A stretch of 64,000 nt of DNA from Nakamurella alba (GCF_009707545.1 NZ_WLYK01000001.1:1240001-1304000); one strand, 5' to 3'. Positions 48,590-57,631 are shown, counted from the stretch's first letter. Notes: generated by a model from the sequence alone, not told the origin. A program made the numbers and translations.

Positions 48590-49783
48590 CGGCTGTACTC
48601 CTGACCGTTCGGGTCGGCCGGCGCCGATGGCGACCCCGAGTTGGAGGACCGCCGCGACGAGCACCGCGACCAAGGTGGCGGTCCAGGAGCCGGTGGCCTC
48701 GGCGAGTGATCCGGCGACGATCGGGCCCGCCGCAGCCAGCAGGTAGCCCAATGACTGCGCCATGCCGGAAAGCCGGGTGGCGTCGTGCTGGTCCCGGCCG
48801 CGGATGCTGATCAGCGACAGCGCCACAACGAGGGAAGCGCCGGATCCGAGTCCGGCGATGACCACCCACAGCAGCGACAGTCCTGGCGCCAGCAGGATGC
48901 CGATGACGCCGACGATCATCGGCATGCTCGCGACCACGCCGGCGAGCACCTGGTTGCCAGACGAGCGGAACAGCAGCGGGATCACCAGCCCGCCGATCAC
49001 GCCGACCCCGATGTAGACGAACAGGTGCACGCCCGCCGCCTCCTCGGAGACGCCGCGGGCCGCCTCGATGGACGGCAGCCAGTTGACCATCACGTAGAAC
49101 GTGGTCGACTGCAGTCCCATCACGCCGGTCACCAACCAGGCCGTCGGCCGGCGCCAGAGCCGTATGGGCGCCTTGTGTTCGTCGGCAGGGCGGGCCATCG
49201 GTGCGGATCGGGAGCGGAGGGCGCGCGGCAGCCAGGCCAGGGTGACGACCAGCGTGAGGGCGGCCCAGACGGCCAGGGCGAATCGCCAGTCCACCGCGAG
49301 GGCGATGGGCACCGACACCGCCGACGCGACGGCGGCCGACACCGTCATGAAGGCCGAGTACACACCGGTCGCCAGGGACACATTGCCGCCGAAGTCCCGC
49401 TTGACGATCACCGGGACCAACACGTTGCCCACTGCGATCGCGGCACCGATCACCGCGGTCCCGACCCACAGTCCCGGTACCCCCGTGTACGAACGGGCGA
49501 GCAACGCCACGGTCAGCACCGTCAGTGCCAACAACAGCGCCCGGTCGGTGCCGATCCTCGACGTCAGCCGTGTCACCAGGGGCGACACGGCGGCGAAGGC
49601 CAGCAGCGGCAGGGTGCCGAGCCCGCCGAGAGTGCCTTCGCCGACGCCGAGGTCGGCACCGATCGTGGGGAGCAGCGGGCCGACCGAGGTGAGCGCCGGC
49701 CGCAGACAGAGCGCGACCAGGAAGATCGTCAGCACCACGAGCCCGGCTCCGCTGCGCCGACTGCTCCGTACCGACCGCTCCAT
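48575..49783 (-). CDS. CynX/NimT-type MFS transporter
   Basis: A 402-residue major-facilitator protein with 12 predicted helices. The group signature LRPALTSVGPLLPTIGADLG in helix 1 and FYVMVNWLPS in helix 7 place it with CynX/NimT cyanate or nitroimidazole-type transporters. ATG 49783 starts just before the first helix. It stands alone between convergent and co-directional neighbours. Substrate cannot be inferred; efflux of small anions or drugs is typical for the family. It ends in a short polar tail. Confidence 0.87.
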   Translation of the reverse strand: MERSVRSSRRSGAGLVVLTIFLVALCLRPALTSVGPLLPTIGADLGVGEGTLGGLGTLPLLAFAAVSPLVTRLTSRIGTDRALLLALTVLTVALLARSYTGVPGLWVGTAVIGAAIAVGNVLVPVIVKRDFGGNVSLATGVYSAFMTVSAAVASAVSVPIALAVDWRFALAVWAALTLVVTLAWLPRALRSRSAPMARPADEHKAPIRLWRRPTAWLVTGVMGLQSTTFYVMVNWLPSIEAARGVSEEAAGVHLFVYIGVGVIGGLVIPLLFRSSGNQVLAGVVASMPMIVGVIGILLAPGLSLLWVVIAGLGSGASLVVALSLISIRGRDQHDATRLSGMAQSLGYLLAAAGPIVAGSLAEATGSWTATLVAVLVAAVLQLGVAIGAGRPERSGVQPSGGL

Positions 49784-49852
49784 GTCTGCCCCGCCTCACG
49801 CCGTCGTGCATCGGCGTGCCCCGGTGCGGCTGGCGACGCTACCCCGTCGGGC

Positions 49853-50494
49853 TCACATGCCGGCGAGCATGTCCTGCATGGTGGCGATCTCCACCGTCTG
49901 CGAGGCGATGATCCGATCCGCTAATGCCAGCGCATCCGGGTTGGCTCCGTCGGACTTCTCGGACTCGGCCATGTCGAGCGCGCCCTGGTGGTGTTCGATC
50001 ATCAGCTCAAGGAACAGCCGGTCGAATTCCGCACCGGTGGCGTCAGTGAGCTGCTGCATCTGCTCATCGCTCATCATCCCGGGCATGTCCATGCCGCCGT
50101 GGTCCATGCCGGTCATGTCCGTCATCGACGTGGAATCCGAGCCGGGCGTCCAAGTGGTGAGCCAGGCCTGCATCTGGGCGATCTCTGGCTCCTGCGCAGC
50201 CTTGATGGTCGCGGCCAGCTCCTTCACCGCCGGGTCCTCGGCCCGGGTGGCGGCCAGATCGGCCATCTCCACGGCGCCCTGGTGATGGACGACCATCATC
50301 TGCGCGAACATCACGTCCGCGTCGTTGTACGTGGCGGTTGTTCCTGCCGCTGCTGAGGATGCCTGCGCGGTCTGCTCGGTGGTGGTCATGGCGTGCTCGG
50401 AGTGATCGGTGGTGCTTCCGCAGGCGGCGAGCAGGGCGAGCGCTGCGGCCGCTGCGATGGTTCTGGTGATGCGAGAAGGCATGGGAGATCTCAT
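49853..50494 (-). CDS. DUF305 lipoprotein
   Basis: A 213-residue lipoprotein. A signal peptide ends in the lipobox LAAC (Cys near residue 25). The mature part is a four-helix DUF305 domain with two matching halves, each holding an HHQGA motif (MVVHHQGAVEMA and MIEHHQGALDMA), plus a Met/His-rich loop (MTDMTGMDHGGMDMPGM). The Met/His pattern suggests copper or other soft-metal binding, as often proposed for this family. ATG 50494 is used; ATG 50482 is possible. It follows the DUF6153-like gene by 78 bases on the same strand. Confidence 0.88.
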   Translation of the reverse strand: MRSPMPSRITRTIAAAAALALLAACGSTTDHSEHAMTTTEQTAQASSAAAGTTATYNDADVMFAQMMVVHHQGAVEMADLAATRAEDPAVKELAATIKAAQEPEIAQMQAWLTTWTPGSDSTSMTDMTGMDHGGMDMPGMMSDEQMQQLTDATGAEFDRLFLELMIEHHQGALDMAESEKSDGANPDALALADRIIASQTVEIATMQDMLAGM

Positions 50495-50572
50495 TTCCGG
50501 GTGAAGTGCACGTTTGGTGGACGCGACAGTGCCGCCGGCCGGCAGGGGTGCGGTCGGCGGCGCGGGCGCGAT

Positions 50573-50983
50573 CTACGTGCGCATCACACAGAGAACGAGA
50601 GGATCGGGGCGAATCCGCGGTGGGCTCCGCGATGGCGGCCCGATGCGGGTGCTCGTTCCCGGCCGGACTTCGGCGCCTCGGCGGGAGCGGAGGAGCGCGG
50701 CGAGCAGCAGGGCGGCCAAGGCGATGCCGGCCGTCAGGAAGAGGATGCAGGCCGCGGGCATGGCGCCGTCGATGGTTGCAGCGGGCCCGGCCTGTTCGTG
50801 GTCGGACGGCATGGGTGCCGCGCTGCGGTCGATCGCGGGGATCGTCGTGCTGTGGTGCAGGGCGGACATCGCCACGCCATGTCCGGCGGTGCTGTGGCCG
50901 GCCGAGTCGTGCCCGGCCAGCACGTGCATGGCGATGACGCCGGCGCCCACCAGGGCGACCAGCAGCCAGCGCACGAGCGACAT
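50573..50983 (-). CDS. DUF6153-like small His-rich membrane protein
   Basis: A 136-residue membrane protein. An N-terminal helix (LVRWLLVALVGAGVIAMHVLAGH) is followed by a His/Ser/Ala-rich extracytoplasmic loop (GHDSAGHSTAGHG, ALHHS). A second helix (ACILFLTAGIALAALLLAALL) and an Arg/Pro tail complete it. This is the plan of DUF6153 proteins found next to DUF305 genes, and metal handling is a reasonable guess. The start at ATG 50983 is chosen for the immediate membrane helix. It shares direction and spacing with the DUF305 lipoprotein. Confidence 0.72.
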   Translation of the reverse strand: MSLVRWLLVALVGAGVIAMHVLAGHDSAGHSTAGHGVAMSALHHSTTIPAIDRSAAPMPSDHEQAGPAATIDGAMPAACILFLTAGIALAALLLAALLRSRRGAEVRPGTSTRIGPPSRSPPRIRPDPLVLCVMRT

Positions 50984-51094
50984 GGAGCCATAGTGCCCTG
51001 CGTGATGACGTCCGACCCGGTCGGGTGTTCCCGTCCGGAGTCGCAACGTGGCGTTCCTGGCGTACCTACCCTCAGTGGCATTGAGGGATCCCAG

Positions 51095-51400
51095 GTGCGC
51101 CGCGAGCAACTGCTGCAGCGCTGGCTGCTCGCGATCGGCGTGCTCATGGTGGTGGCTTCGCCGCTGATCGGGCTGCCCGAGGTGGTCCACGACAAGGGCG
51201 CCGTCGGCGGGTCCTACTCCTGCGGACCCGCCTACGGCCTCGACTTCATGCGAGGCATGGCCGATTACTGCGGAGTGGAGGGCCTCGGTCAGCGCTTCTG
51301 GTGGGCATGGGGTCTGCTGATCGTCGGCGTGTTGCTCGTTGTGGTCGCCGGGGTGCGAGCGTTTCTCTTCCGGGAGAAGTTGGCACCCGAGCGGATCTGA
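51095..51400 (+). CDS. Small two-helix membrane protein, hypothetical
   Basis: A 101-residue protein with two membrane helices (WLLAIGVLMVVASPLIGLP and WWAWGLLIVGVLLVVVAGVRAF) separated by an extracytoplasmic loop containing two Cys residues (YSCGP and DYCGV) that could form a disulfide. The GTG at 51095 has GAGGGA nine bases upstream; an ATG at 51005 would add 30 residues of non-membrane sequence. No family recognised. It is divergent from the DUF6153/DUF305 pair. Confidence 0.65.
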   Translation: MRREQLLQRWLLAIGVLMVVASPLIGLPEVVHDKGAVGGSYSCGPAYGLDFMRGMADYCGVEGLGQRFWWAWGLLIVGVLLVVVAGVRAFLFREKLAPERI

Positions 51401-51451
51401 GTCTGCGGAAATCTGTTTGCCGGGAGGATGCGACCGGCGGACCATCCGCGC

Positions 51452-52033
51452 ATGGCCAAGAATCGTCGCGCGGACATGTTCACCGAGGACGGCCGCCCGT
51501 CCGACGCCGACCCGCGGGAGAACGGCCCGCACCTCGGCGACGAGCGCGCCACCTTCGCCGAGGGGCTGCGTCACGTCCGACTGACCCTCGAGCTCAAGTG
51601 CGCCGACCTGGATGCCGAGCAGATGGCGCGGCGTGCGGTGCCGCCGTCGACGATGAGTCTGCTCGGCATCGTCCGGCACCTCGCCGAGATGGAGCAGAAC
51701 CTGTTCCGGAAGATGCTGGCCGGGGAGTCGGTGCAAGCGCTCTACTGCACTCCGGACGACCGGGACGCCGATTTCGACGGCGCTGTTGCGGATCCGGCGG
51801 TCGTGGAGCAGGCCTGGGCCGACTGGCGCGCGGAGGTCGACTTCGCGGAACGCTGGCTCGATGGTGTGACCGATCTCGGCATGGTGATCGGCGATCCGGA
51901 CAACACGAAAGGCAGCAGCGGGGGAGACATCTCGCTCCGCGAGCTGCTGGTCGGGATGTTCGGCGAGTACGCCCGCCACCTCGGGCACGTTGACCTGCTG
52001 CGCGAGTGCATCGACGGGCGCTTGGGCCAGTGA
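51452..52033 (+). CDS. DinB/DUF664 family protein
   Basis: A 193-residue four-helix-bundle protein of the DinB/DUF664 type. The first metal-site His lies in SLLGIVRHLAEMEQNLF and the later pair in LLVGMFGEYARHLGHVDLLRE, giving the expected three-His arrangement. Actinobacterial relatives include mycothiol-dependent transferases. The start is uncertain: ATG 51428 abuts GGGAGG with no spacing, ATG 51452 is further away and ATG 51476 is also in frame. It ends about 90 bases before the convergent SUKH-like remnant. Confidence 0.8.
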   Translation: MAKNRRADMFTEDGRPSDADPRENGPHLGDERATFAEGLRHVRLTLELKCADLDAEQMARRAVPPSTMSLLGIVRHLAEMEQNLFRKMLAGESVQALYCTPDDRDADFDGAVADPAVVEQAWADWRAEVDFAERWLDGVTDLGMVIGDPDNTKGSSGGDISLRELLVGMFGEYARHLGHVDLLRECIDGRLGQ

Positions 52034-52119
52034 ACCGCAAGTCTGCAGCCGGTTGTAGCTCCGCTGTTGGCGGGAAGGGCTCACGGCGCCCTCCTGCGCA
52101 AGCCCCTTGAGCCGCAAGT

Positions 52120-52558
52120 TCAGTAGGGCGGCAACTGATTAGAATCCCACAGCGACCAGAACTCGCTGAGTGACCCGGCGAGGTGGGTGACCTCGGATCC
52201 GCCGATCGGGCTCCACATGTAGATATTCCGTGATGATCCCGCTGCGTCTGACACAGAACGGAGCACCGGTCCCGTCGTCACCGAAACCGACGAGATCAGC
52301 GCGCTCTTCGTCATCGGGGTACAGGTCCCAGTCGAACGTATTGCGTTCGACCACCGATGCCAAGGGCCAGACAACGAACCATTCGCCGCGCTTCTCGAAC
52401 ACCCCGTTGGACGCCAGGTAGAGCTGCCGGAGTTCATCAGGGAGTCGGCATTCGAGCTCGGATTCTGCCGCTGCCATGAGGTCGGAGTCAGCACCCGTCG
52501 TGAGCCCGATGTCCGGATGCTGCCGGAGGGTGTCAACCAGGGACCGGTGTTTGCTCAC
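52120..52558 (-). pseudogene. SMI1/KNR4 (SUKH)-like gene with frameshift
   Basis: The first part (GTG 52558) reads as a SUKH-type protein: ESELECRLPDELRQLYLASNGVF, then WFVVWPLASVVERN and GAPFCVRRSG. After that the frame runs into unrelated residues and a stop at 52139. The expected ending (IYMWSPIGGSEVTHLAGSLSEFW...) is found in the next frame and stops at 52120. Removing one C from CCC at 52238-52240 joins the two perfectly. SUKH proteins commonly serve as immunity proteins for polymorphic toxins. The indel may be real decay or an assembly error at a short homopolymer. Confidence 0.72.
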
Positions 52559-52665
52559 CCCACCACCTACTACTCGGCGCCGTCCACGAGTCTGGAGCAT
52601 GGCACAGGGCTGCTGGTGTCCGCAGTGGTCGGTCTCGCCGGCAATAGAACTTCGGCACGCAGGGT

Positions 52666-52710
52666 GTTACTCTGTTACCGATGATCCAGGATATCGGTAA
52701 CGGAATTACC
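52666..52710. promoter_or_regulatory. Clustered GTTAC half-sites over the RpiR start
   Basis: GTTAC occurs at 52666 and 52674. GTTACCGAT (52674-52682) pairs perfectly with ATCGGTAAC (52693-52701), and GGTAA-cggaa-TTACC (52696-52710) is a second perfect inverted repeat sharing the middle copy. A -10-like TACTCT (52668-52673) lies seven bases before ATG 52681. The array covers promoter and first codons, fitting autorepression by the RpiR protein. Confidence 0.65.
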
Positions 52711-53544
52711 GCATGGCTCGGAACGGTCGAGGCGCGCAGCGGTGACCTCGCGGCGAGCGAGGCCAAGGTGGTGGCCCTGCTGCTGGCGGACCCGTTCTTT
52801 GTCGGGACCAGCACCACAGCTCAGGTTGCCGCACGGGCCGGGGTGTCCGCGCCGAGCGTGGTGCGGGCGGCGCGCGCGGTCGGCTTCGCAGGCTTCAGCG
52901 AACTCAAACTGGAGATCGCCCGGGCGCGTGGTGCGACCGAGTTCTTCGCCCCGCCAGGCAGTCTCGCGGCCGATGCATCGACGGCCACGGTGCTCGAGTC
53001 GGCTGTCCGCACCGGCACCGAGGCGTTGACCGCGCTCGGCGGTGCCGTCGATCCGGCGGAGATCGAGAAGGCGGTCGAGGCACTGTGCTCCGCGGGGCAG
53101 ATGCTCGCGTACGGTGCCGGTCCGTCCGCGACGGTGGCCGCCGACGCAGTGTTCCGCCTGCGGGCGCTCGGGGTGCGGACGGCGTCGATCCCGGATCACG
53201 AGTCGGCGATGATCGCGACCCGGCTGTCGGGGCCTGGTGATGTCGTCATCGCGGTCAGTTCGACCGGCCGGACGACCACGACCGTCGCGGTCGCGGATGC
53301 CGCCGTCGCCGCGGGCGCGACCCTGATCGCCGTCACGAACCGCGACGGGACGCCGCTGTCCGCACTCGCCGACATCGTCCTGACCGTCGGCGGGCCACCG
53401 CTGTCGTCGCAGATGGCCGCCGCCGGCAGCCGGTTGGCCCACCTGGTGACGATCGACTGTCTGGCAGCGGGTCTCGCGTTGCGGGAACCCGATCGCGTGC
53501 GACGGGCGGAGCGTGCCGGGCTCGATCTCCCGGACTTCACCTGA
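52681..53544 (+). CDS. RpiR/MurR-family regulator (HTH plus SIS)
   Basis: A 287-residue regulator. The N-terminal HTH_6 domain (LAASEAKVVALLLADPFF, TTAQVAARAGVSAPSVVRAARAVGFAGFSELK) precedes an SIS domain (LAYGAGPSATVAADAVFRLRALGV; VIAVSSTGRTTTTVAVADAA) that binds a phosphorylated sugar or similar ligand. ATG 52681 lies at the expected transcription start, with no ribosome-binding site, so it is probably leaderless. Four GTTAC half-sites overlap the start. Its stop overlaps the following EamA transporter by one base, indicating that the transporter is its main target. Confidence 0.9.
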   Translation: MIQDIGNGITAWLGTVEARSGDLAASEAKVVALLLADPFFVGTSTTAQVAARAGVSAPSVVRAARAVGFAGFSELKLEIARARGATEFFAPPGSLAADASTATVLESAVRTGTEALTALGGAVDPAEIEKAVEALCSAGQMLAYGAGPSATVAADAVFRLRALGVRTASIPDHESAMIATRLSGPGDVVIAVSSTGRTTTTVAVADAAVAAGATLIAVTNRDGTPLSALADIVLTVGGPPLSSQMAAAGSRLAHLVTIDCLAAGLALREPDRVRRAERAGLDLPDFT

Positions 53545-54410
53545 TGGATCGTGGCACGGTCGCGATCATCCTCGTCGCGGCCATCGCCCATGCTGCGTGG
53601 AACCTCGCGTCGAAGTACAAGCGGGGCGACACCTTCCTGTTCGTCTGGGCCTACACCGGCGCTTCGGCGCTGCTGTGCCTGCCGCTCGGAATCCTTCTCT
53701 CGTCGGATGTGTCGCACATCCTGAGCTGGCACCTCGTCGGTGCCTCGGTCGCCTCGGGCGTGCTGCACCTGGCCTACTCGCTGACGCTGCAGGCCGGCTA
53801 CGACCGCGCCGAGCTCGGTGTCGTGTACCCGGTCGCCCGTGGGACCGGACCGATGCTGACCATGCTCACCGCCGTGCTCCTGTTGCACGAGCGACCCGGC
53901 TGGCTCGCCGTTGTCGGTGCGCTCGCCGTGGTGGCCGGCATCCTGGTCGTCACCGGGAACCCGGCGCGCAACAAGGGAATGGGTGGCCGGGCCTCGCGCG
54001 GCGTGATCTGGGGAGCGGCAACGGGACTCACGATCGCCGCCTACACCGTGTGGGACGCATTCGCGATCAAGGACCTGGGCCTCGCGCCCGAAAGCTATTA
54101 CGCAGGAACGCTCCTGGTGCAATGCGTACTGCTGGCGCCAGGTGCCGTGCGCCGGCGCCGACTCTTACCCGACACACTCCGGAAGGATCGCATCCCGATC
54201 GTGGTGGTCGCCGTGCTGTCTCCCCTGGCCTACATCCTGGTCCTGATTGCGATGCGGACGGCGCCCGTCGCGCTCGTCGCGCCGCTCCGCGAGTCGTCCA
54301 TCGTCGTGGGATCGCTAGTCGCCTGGCGGCTGTTCCGTGAACGCGATCCGGCTCGTCGGGTGGTCGGGGCGGTGGTCGTGCTGGCGGGGATCGTGGCGAT
54401 CAGCGTGTGA
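53544..54410 (+). CDS. EamA/DMT-superfamily transporter
   Basis: A 288-residue ten-helix drug/metabolite transporter made of two EamA halves. Typical segments are IAHAAWNLASKYK in helix 1, YPVARGTGPMLTML and LLLHERPGWLAVVGALAVVAGILVV in the first half, and VALVAPLRESSIVVGSLVAWRLFRER in the second. It is co-transcribed with the RpiR regulator (1-base overlap), so its substrate or inducer is probably a sugar- or amino-sugar-related metabolite. The direction of transport is unknown. Confidence 0.88.
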   Translation: MDRGTVAIILVAAIAHAAWNLASKYKRGDTFLFVWAYTGASALLCLPLGILLSSDVSHILSWHLVGASVASGVLHLAYSLTLQAGYDRAELGVVYPVARGTGPMLTMLTAVLLLHERPGWLAVVGALAVVAGILVVTGNPARNKGMGGRASRGVIWGAATGLTIAAYTVWDAFAIKDLGLAPESYYAGTLLVQCVLLAPGAVRRRRLLPDTLRKDRIPIVVVAVLSPLAYILVLIAMRTAPVALVAPLRESSIVVGSLVAWRLFRERDPARRVVGAVVVLAGIVAISV

Positions 54411-54520
54411 GGAGTTCGAAGGGTTGTCATGTAGAACGGGTGGAAGGTGAGAACTTGGGTCTCATCGGGCCGGTAGACGCTGGAGATTCCGCTGGACCAC
54501 TGGGGACACCGGGTGCGAGC

Positions 54521-55401
54521 ATGGCGGCCATGGAACGACTGGTCGGACTCGATGCCGACCGCGCCATCGATTGGCTACGTAGTTCCTGCTCGAGATCAGG
54601 CATGATCACCGGATTCGACGCGACTGGCTGGCCCGCTCACACCTGGGTGCTGCACGCGATGTACCGAAATCCGGAGTTCGATCGGCTCGGTCTCGGGACG
54701 CACCACGATTTCCGGCAGTCTCTCCTGACAGAGGGCTTGATCGAGCGTGATCTCATCGACGACGCCGATCTCAACAGTCTCACCACGGACACCGGCATCC
54801 CACTCGGGTTCGTTCCACGGCCTCCGGAGGCATGGAAGCGGTTGCTGTGGCGCAAGTTCCTCCGTGACAACGGTTGTCCGATCGACGAGCTGCACGAGTT
54901 CCCCCATGCTTCCGCTGGTTCAGGGCTTCCTTCCCGGCTTCGGTCATGGCGCCCCCGGAAGGCTCGCTTGACGAGATGTCATGGATCGAACTGCTTGGGG
55001 TCCTTGCAGCGCAGGGCTACGACCGCGGTGGGTGCTACGCCTTCTTCGGCCAACTGGCCGCGCCGTTCGGCGAAGACCTCGAAGTCTGGCGAGGCGATAC
55101 AGCATCCCTGCCTTCGATCATGGACGACGGCCGTCACAACTTCACGCCGTCGAACTTCTGGGCCGTCGACAGGAGCTGGTTCGTGTTGACGGACAACGAC
55201 CTGATGGCTACGAAGGTGAGTGGTAGTCACGAACTCATCGAGACTCTCACACGGAGTGATCTCGAATGCATCGCTTGGCCGTGGGTGCTGCTGCCCGAGC
55301 GGCGGAGGGCCTCGTACGTCCAGGTGGGAAATTCGCTGAGCCCGAGCAGCTCTGCGTCTATGGTCGGTATCGAACCCGCCCAAGGTCCACCTACCCGGTA
55401 A
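54521..55401 (+). pseudogene. Hypothetical protein gene with frameshift
   Basis: Two adjoining frames make one protein-like sequence. Frame one (from ATG 54521 or 54530) runs MERLVGLDADRAIDWL through WPAHTWVLHAMYRNPEF and GFVPRPPEAWKRLLWRKFL to DELHEF. The continuation (PPCFRWFRASFPASV, then FFGQLAAPFGEDLEVWRG and DRSWFVLTDNDLMATKVSG) is in another frame and ends at 55401. Adding one C to CCCCC at 54901-54905 restores a single reading. I do not recognise the family; size and Trp-rich soluble character resemble immunity-type or small cytoplasmic proteins. Real mutation or sequencing error cannot be told apart. Confidence 0.68.
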
Positions 55402-55669
55402 GGGTGGGCCCTGCCCGCAATGGAGAGGGTGGCTGCCCGTTCGAGCCGGGCCGGGTCCGTAGGTGGCCTTCGCTTGCGGGCGGCGATCGGGCCACCGACC
55501 ACGAACAGGAGACTGGTATGAGCGGACAGGTGTCGGAGCCGCCGTTGCGTCGTCCAGTTCGCCATGGGGGGTGCGGGCGACCTGTCCATCGACGTCAACA
55601 GCAGGATGACACTCCGAGCCACCCTGTTGGTTGCATCAGCACTCACTGTGATCCTCGGCGAAGGGCGGA

Positions 55670-56195
55670 ATGGCTTCAGAAGTCTGGTGCCACAAGTTCG
55701 GCCTGCGCCTTGAGTTGGATAAGCATCTCATCTCCCGTCGAATTGGGAACAACCAGATGGTCAAGTCTGCCGAGGAGTTCGTCCAACTTCGTAGCAGTGA
55801 GGTGATGGCCGAGTACCACCGAGCAGCGCATGATCACGCCAGGGTGGAGGTCTGGCTGGACGTCATCCATCGATACCCGGCATTCCGTGAATGGGTTTCG
55901 CACAACAAGACAGTCCCGCTGGAAATTCTTGAATTGCTGATGCATGATCCAGACGAGAAAAGTTCGCTGGATCGTCGCGACCAAGGGAAAGGCGACGCCC
56001 GAGATGCTGGAGGCCATGGCTTCGGATGGGTGTTCGAGTGTGCGTGGCCGGGTGGCATTCAATCGAAAGTCGCCGCGCCATGTCCTCAACCAGCTGTTGC
56101 AGGACCCGATGGTGCACGTACGGGAATCCGCCGAAGCGAATCTCGAGAGGCAGGATCTCAAAGCACGTCGCGCCGCGGCGAACCTAGGCAAGTGA
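55670..56195 (+). pseudogene. HEAT/LRV-repeat-like gene with frameshift
   Basis: Frame one (from ATG 55670) reads through VIHRYPAFREWVSHNKTVPLEILELLMHDPDEK. The natural continuation (VRWIVATKGKATPEMLEAMA, then VRGRVAFNRKSPRHVLNQLL and DPMVHVRESAEANL) lies in another frame and stops at 56195. Deleting one A from AAAA at 55958-55961 gives DPDEKVRW and a continuous protein of about 174 residues. The repeated pattern DPxxxVRxxxAxNxxxPxxxLxxL is that of HEAT/leucine-rich-variant repeats, a protein-binding scaffold. It is the third homopolymer frameshift within 4 kb. Confidence 0.7.
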
Positions 56196-56206
56196 GCGGT
56201 TGTGGA

Positions 56207-56578
56207 CTAGAACTGACCGGGTTCGTACTCATCGTCCCACTCCGACGGTCGCACAGCGAAGATTATGGCTCGGGTCGATGATGGTTGGCGCGACTCGACG
56301 CTCCAGCCGATCACGGTGTTGACGGTGATGGTGACATTCGGTCCAAGGGCGGCATCGAAATCGCTCTCGATGCTATGGATGTCGTCGATGTCGCTCAACC
56401 GCACCTCTTCCATGTGGAAGGTCAGGGTGATGTCAGCTCCAACTGCCTCGACAGTGACGGCGATTGCTCGCTTGGGGATCTGGCCGACGGAAGCGTCGAC
56501 GGCCTGCGCAATGACGTAGAGGGGCCAGAGTGGCGCACCTCGCAGGTTGTCCGGCGAGGGATATTCATGGCCGGTCAT
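56207..56578 (-). CDS. Hypothetical protein, possibly immunity-type
   Basis: A 123-residue soluble protein of unknown function. It has an amphipathic helix PLWPLYVIAQAVDASVG, then alternating strands (AVTVEAVGADITLTFHM, NVTITVNTVIGW, RAIIFAVRPSEW) and an acidic end. ATG 56578 has GAGGAG upstream, which makes it a credible gene. It overlaps no neighbour and ends just after the convergent repeat-protein remnant. Size, composition and setting among other small unassigned genes suggest an immunity or antitoxin-like role; this is inference. Confidence 0.62.
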   Translation of the reverse strand: MTGHEYPSPDNLRGAPLWPLYVIAQAVDASVGQIPKRAIAVTVEAVGADITLTFHMEEVRLSDIDDIHSIESDFDAALGPNVTITVNTVIGWSVESRQPSSTRAIIFAVRPSEWDDEYEPGQF

Positions 56579-56766
56579 TCCGTCTCCTCGGAAAGTGGGC
56601 TCGGGACTTGCTGACGACCTCAATTGACGGCGCTCAGTATGAAAATGATCGTAGCTGCTGGCGCAAGCACATTTGGATCAACCGCCAGATCCGTGCAGAT
56701 TGCGTTTGCCGGCCGTGGCGTCGGTTGGGCCTGGCGGCTACTGGGTCGACGAAACGACCGGATCGC

Positions 56767-57177
56767 TCACAGTTGGATACCAAGGTGTCCGAAAACCCAT
56801 GACTCGACCGCCGCTGCGAACGCTGAGCAAGCCTCCGACACTGCCTCGAATCCGAGTTCCTCCGATCCGATCTCGGACTGCCAGATCGATCCGACCCTCC
56901 ATTGACCGGACGGTTGTCGTCGGATCCAGACCAGGCCTGGTTCGTCATGCTCCACCGTCAGGAACTCGAAGTCCCCTGACGGATCGGCGAGCCAGCGCAG
57001 TAGTTCCGTCCTCAGCTCGACGATGGTGAACTCCGGCTCGGAGACGATGAGACGGCCGGCAACGTACAGCCGGAACGTGGCCACAACGCCGATGAGCACA
57101 TCGTTCGAATCGCTGACTGCGGGCAAGTCGTAGCCCGCACCGGTGAAGTCGAGGTGCACGGGTCGATGATGGTTCAT
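56767..57177 (-). CDS. Hypothetical protein, coupled pair second gene
   Basis: A 136-residue soluble protein. It has VVATFRLYVAGRLIVSEPEFTIVELRTELLRWL, then FEFLTVEHDEPGLVWIRRQ and WRVGSIWQSE, a beta-rich layout resembling small uncharacterised actinobacterial DUF proteins such as the DUF7878 type. ATG 57177 shares one base with the preceding gene's stop (TGATG), so the two genes are translationally coupled and their products probably interact. Function unknown. Confidence 0.65.
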   Translation of the reverse strand: MNHHRPVHLDFTGAGYDLPAVSDSNDVLIGVVATFRLYVAGRLIVSEPEFTIVELRTELLRWLADPSGDFEFLTVEHDEPGLVWIRRQPSGQWRVGSIWQSEIGSEELGFEAVSEACSAFAAAVESWVFGHLGIQL

Positions 57178-57551
57178 CACGTTCGGAGAATCACAGTGAT
57201 CTGATCCGTGCTCGGCCAATCCCTTGGTGGTGCGTCACCGTTCCACACATACTCCATCGCGGACAGGCGGCCGTCCTGGACGAACAACAGGATCTGGTCG
57301 TCGGGGTCACCAACTGGACCGTTGAGCCGTGCGGCGCCCTCTACGGGGAGGAGTCCGTCCGGGATGGCCGCTGATTCGCCACCAGTGGTGAGGATGTCGA
57401 TCGACGGGCAGCCGCACGTGCATCTTCCTGTGACGCGAGCGGATGGGATCTGCTCTCGAAGTGTGGATGCGCCGAGGAAGCGGGGGAGGAGCAGGTGCTG
57501 CAGCAGTGCCAGCTCCGAGCCGGTCAACCGGCGACCCTGCGGGACTGTCAC
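57177..57551 (-). CDS. Hypothetical protein, coupled pair first gene
   Basis: A 124-residue soluble protein. A helical start with LTGSELALLQHLLLPRFLG is followed by a Cys-containing strand VTGRCTCGCPSIDI and later ILLFVQDGRLSAMEYVWNGD. The C-T-C-G-C cluster could bind zinc or form disulfides. GTG 57551 is used. One-base stop/start overlap with the next gene indicates a two-gene operon. No function assigned; small paired genes of this kind often accompany polymorphic-toxin immunity loci. Confidence 0.65.
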   Translation of the reverse strand: MTVPQGRRLTGSELALLQHLLLPRFLGASTLREQIPSARVTGRCTCGCPSIDILTTGGESAAIPDGLLPVEGAARLNGPVGDPDDQILLFVQDGRLSAMEYVWNGDAPPRDWPSTDQITVILRT

Positions 57552-57631
57552 CGCTGCATTGTGCAGCCCTGAGTCGGCGCTGAGATCATTATTGGTTCCG
57601 ATCGCGCTCCTGTCTGTTCACACTCAGACGC

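Noticed and set aside
55435-55451. A perfect tRNA T-arm-like hairpin (GCCCG-TTCGAGC-CGGGC)
   Set aside because: No matching acceptor, D-arm or anticodon stem can be placed at the proper distances upstream.
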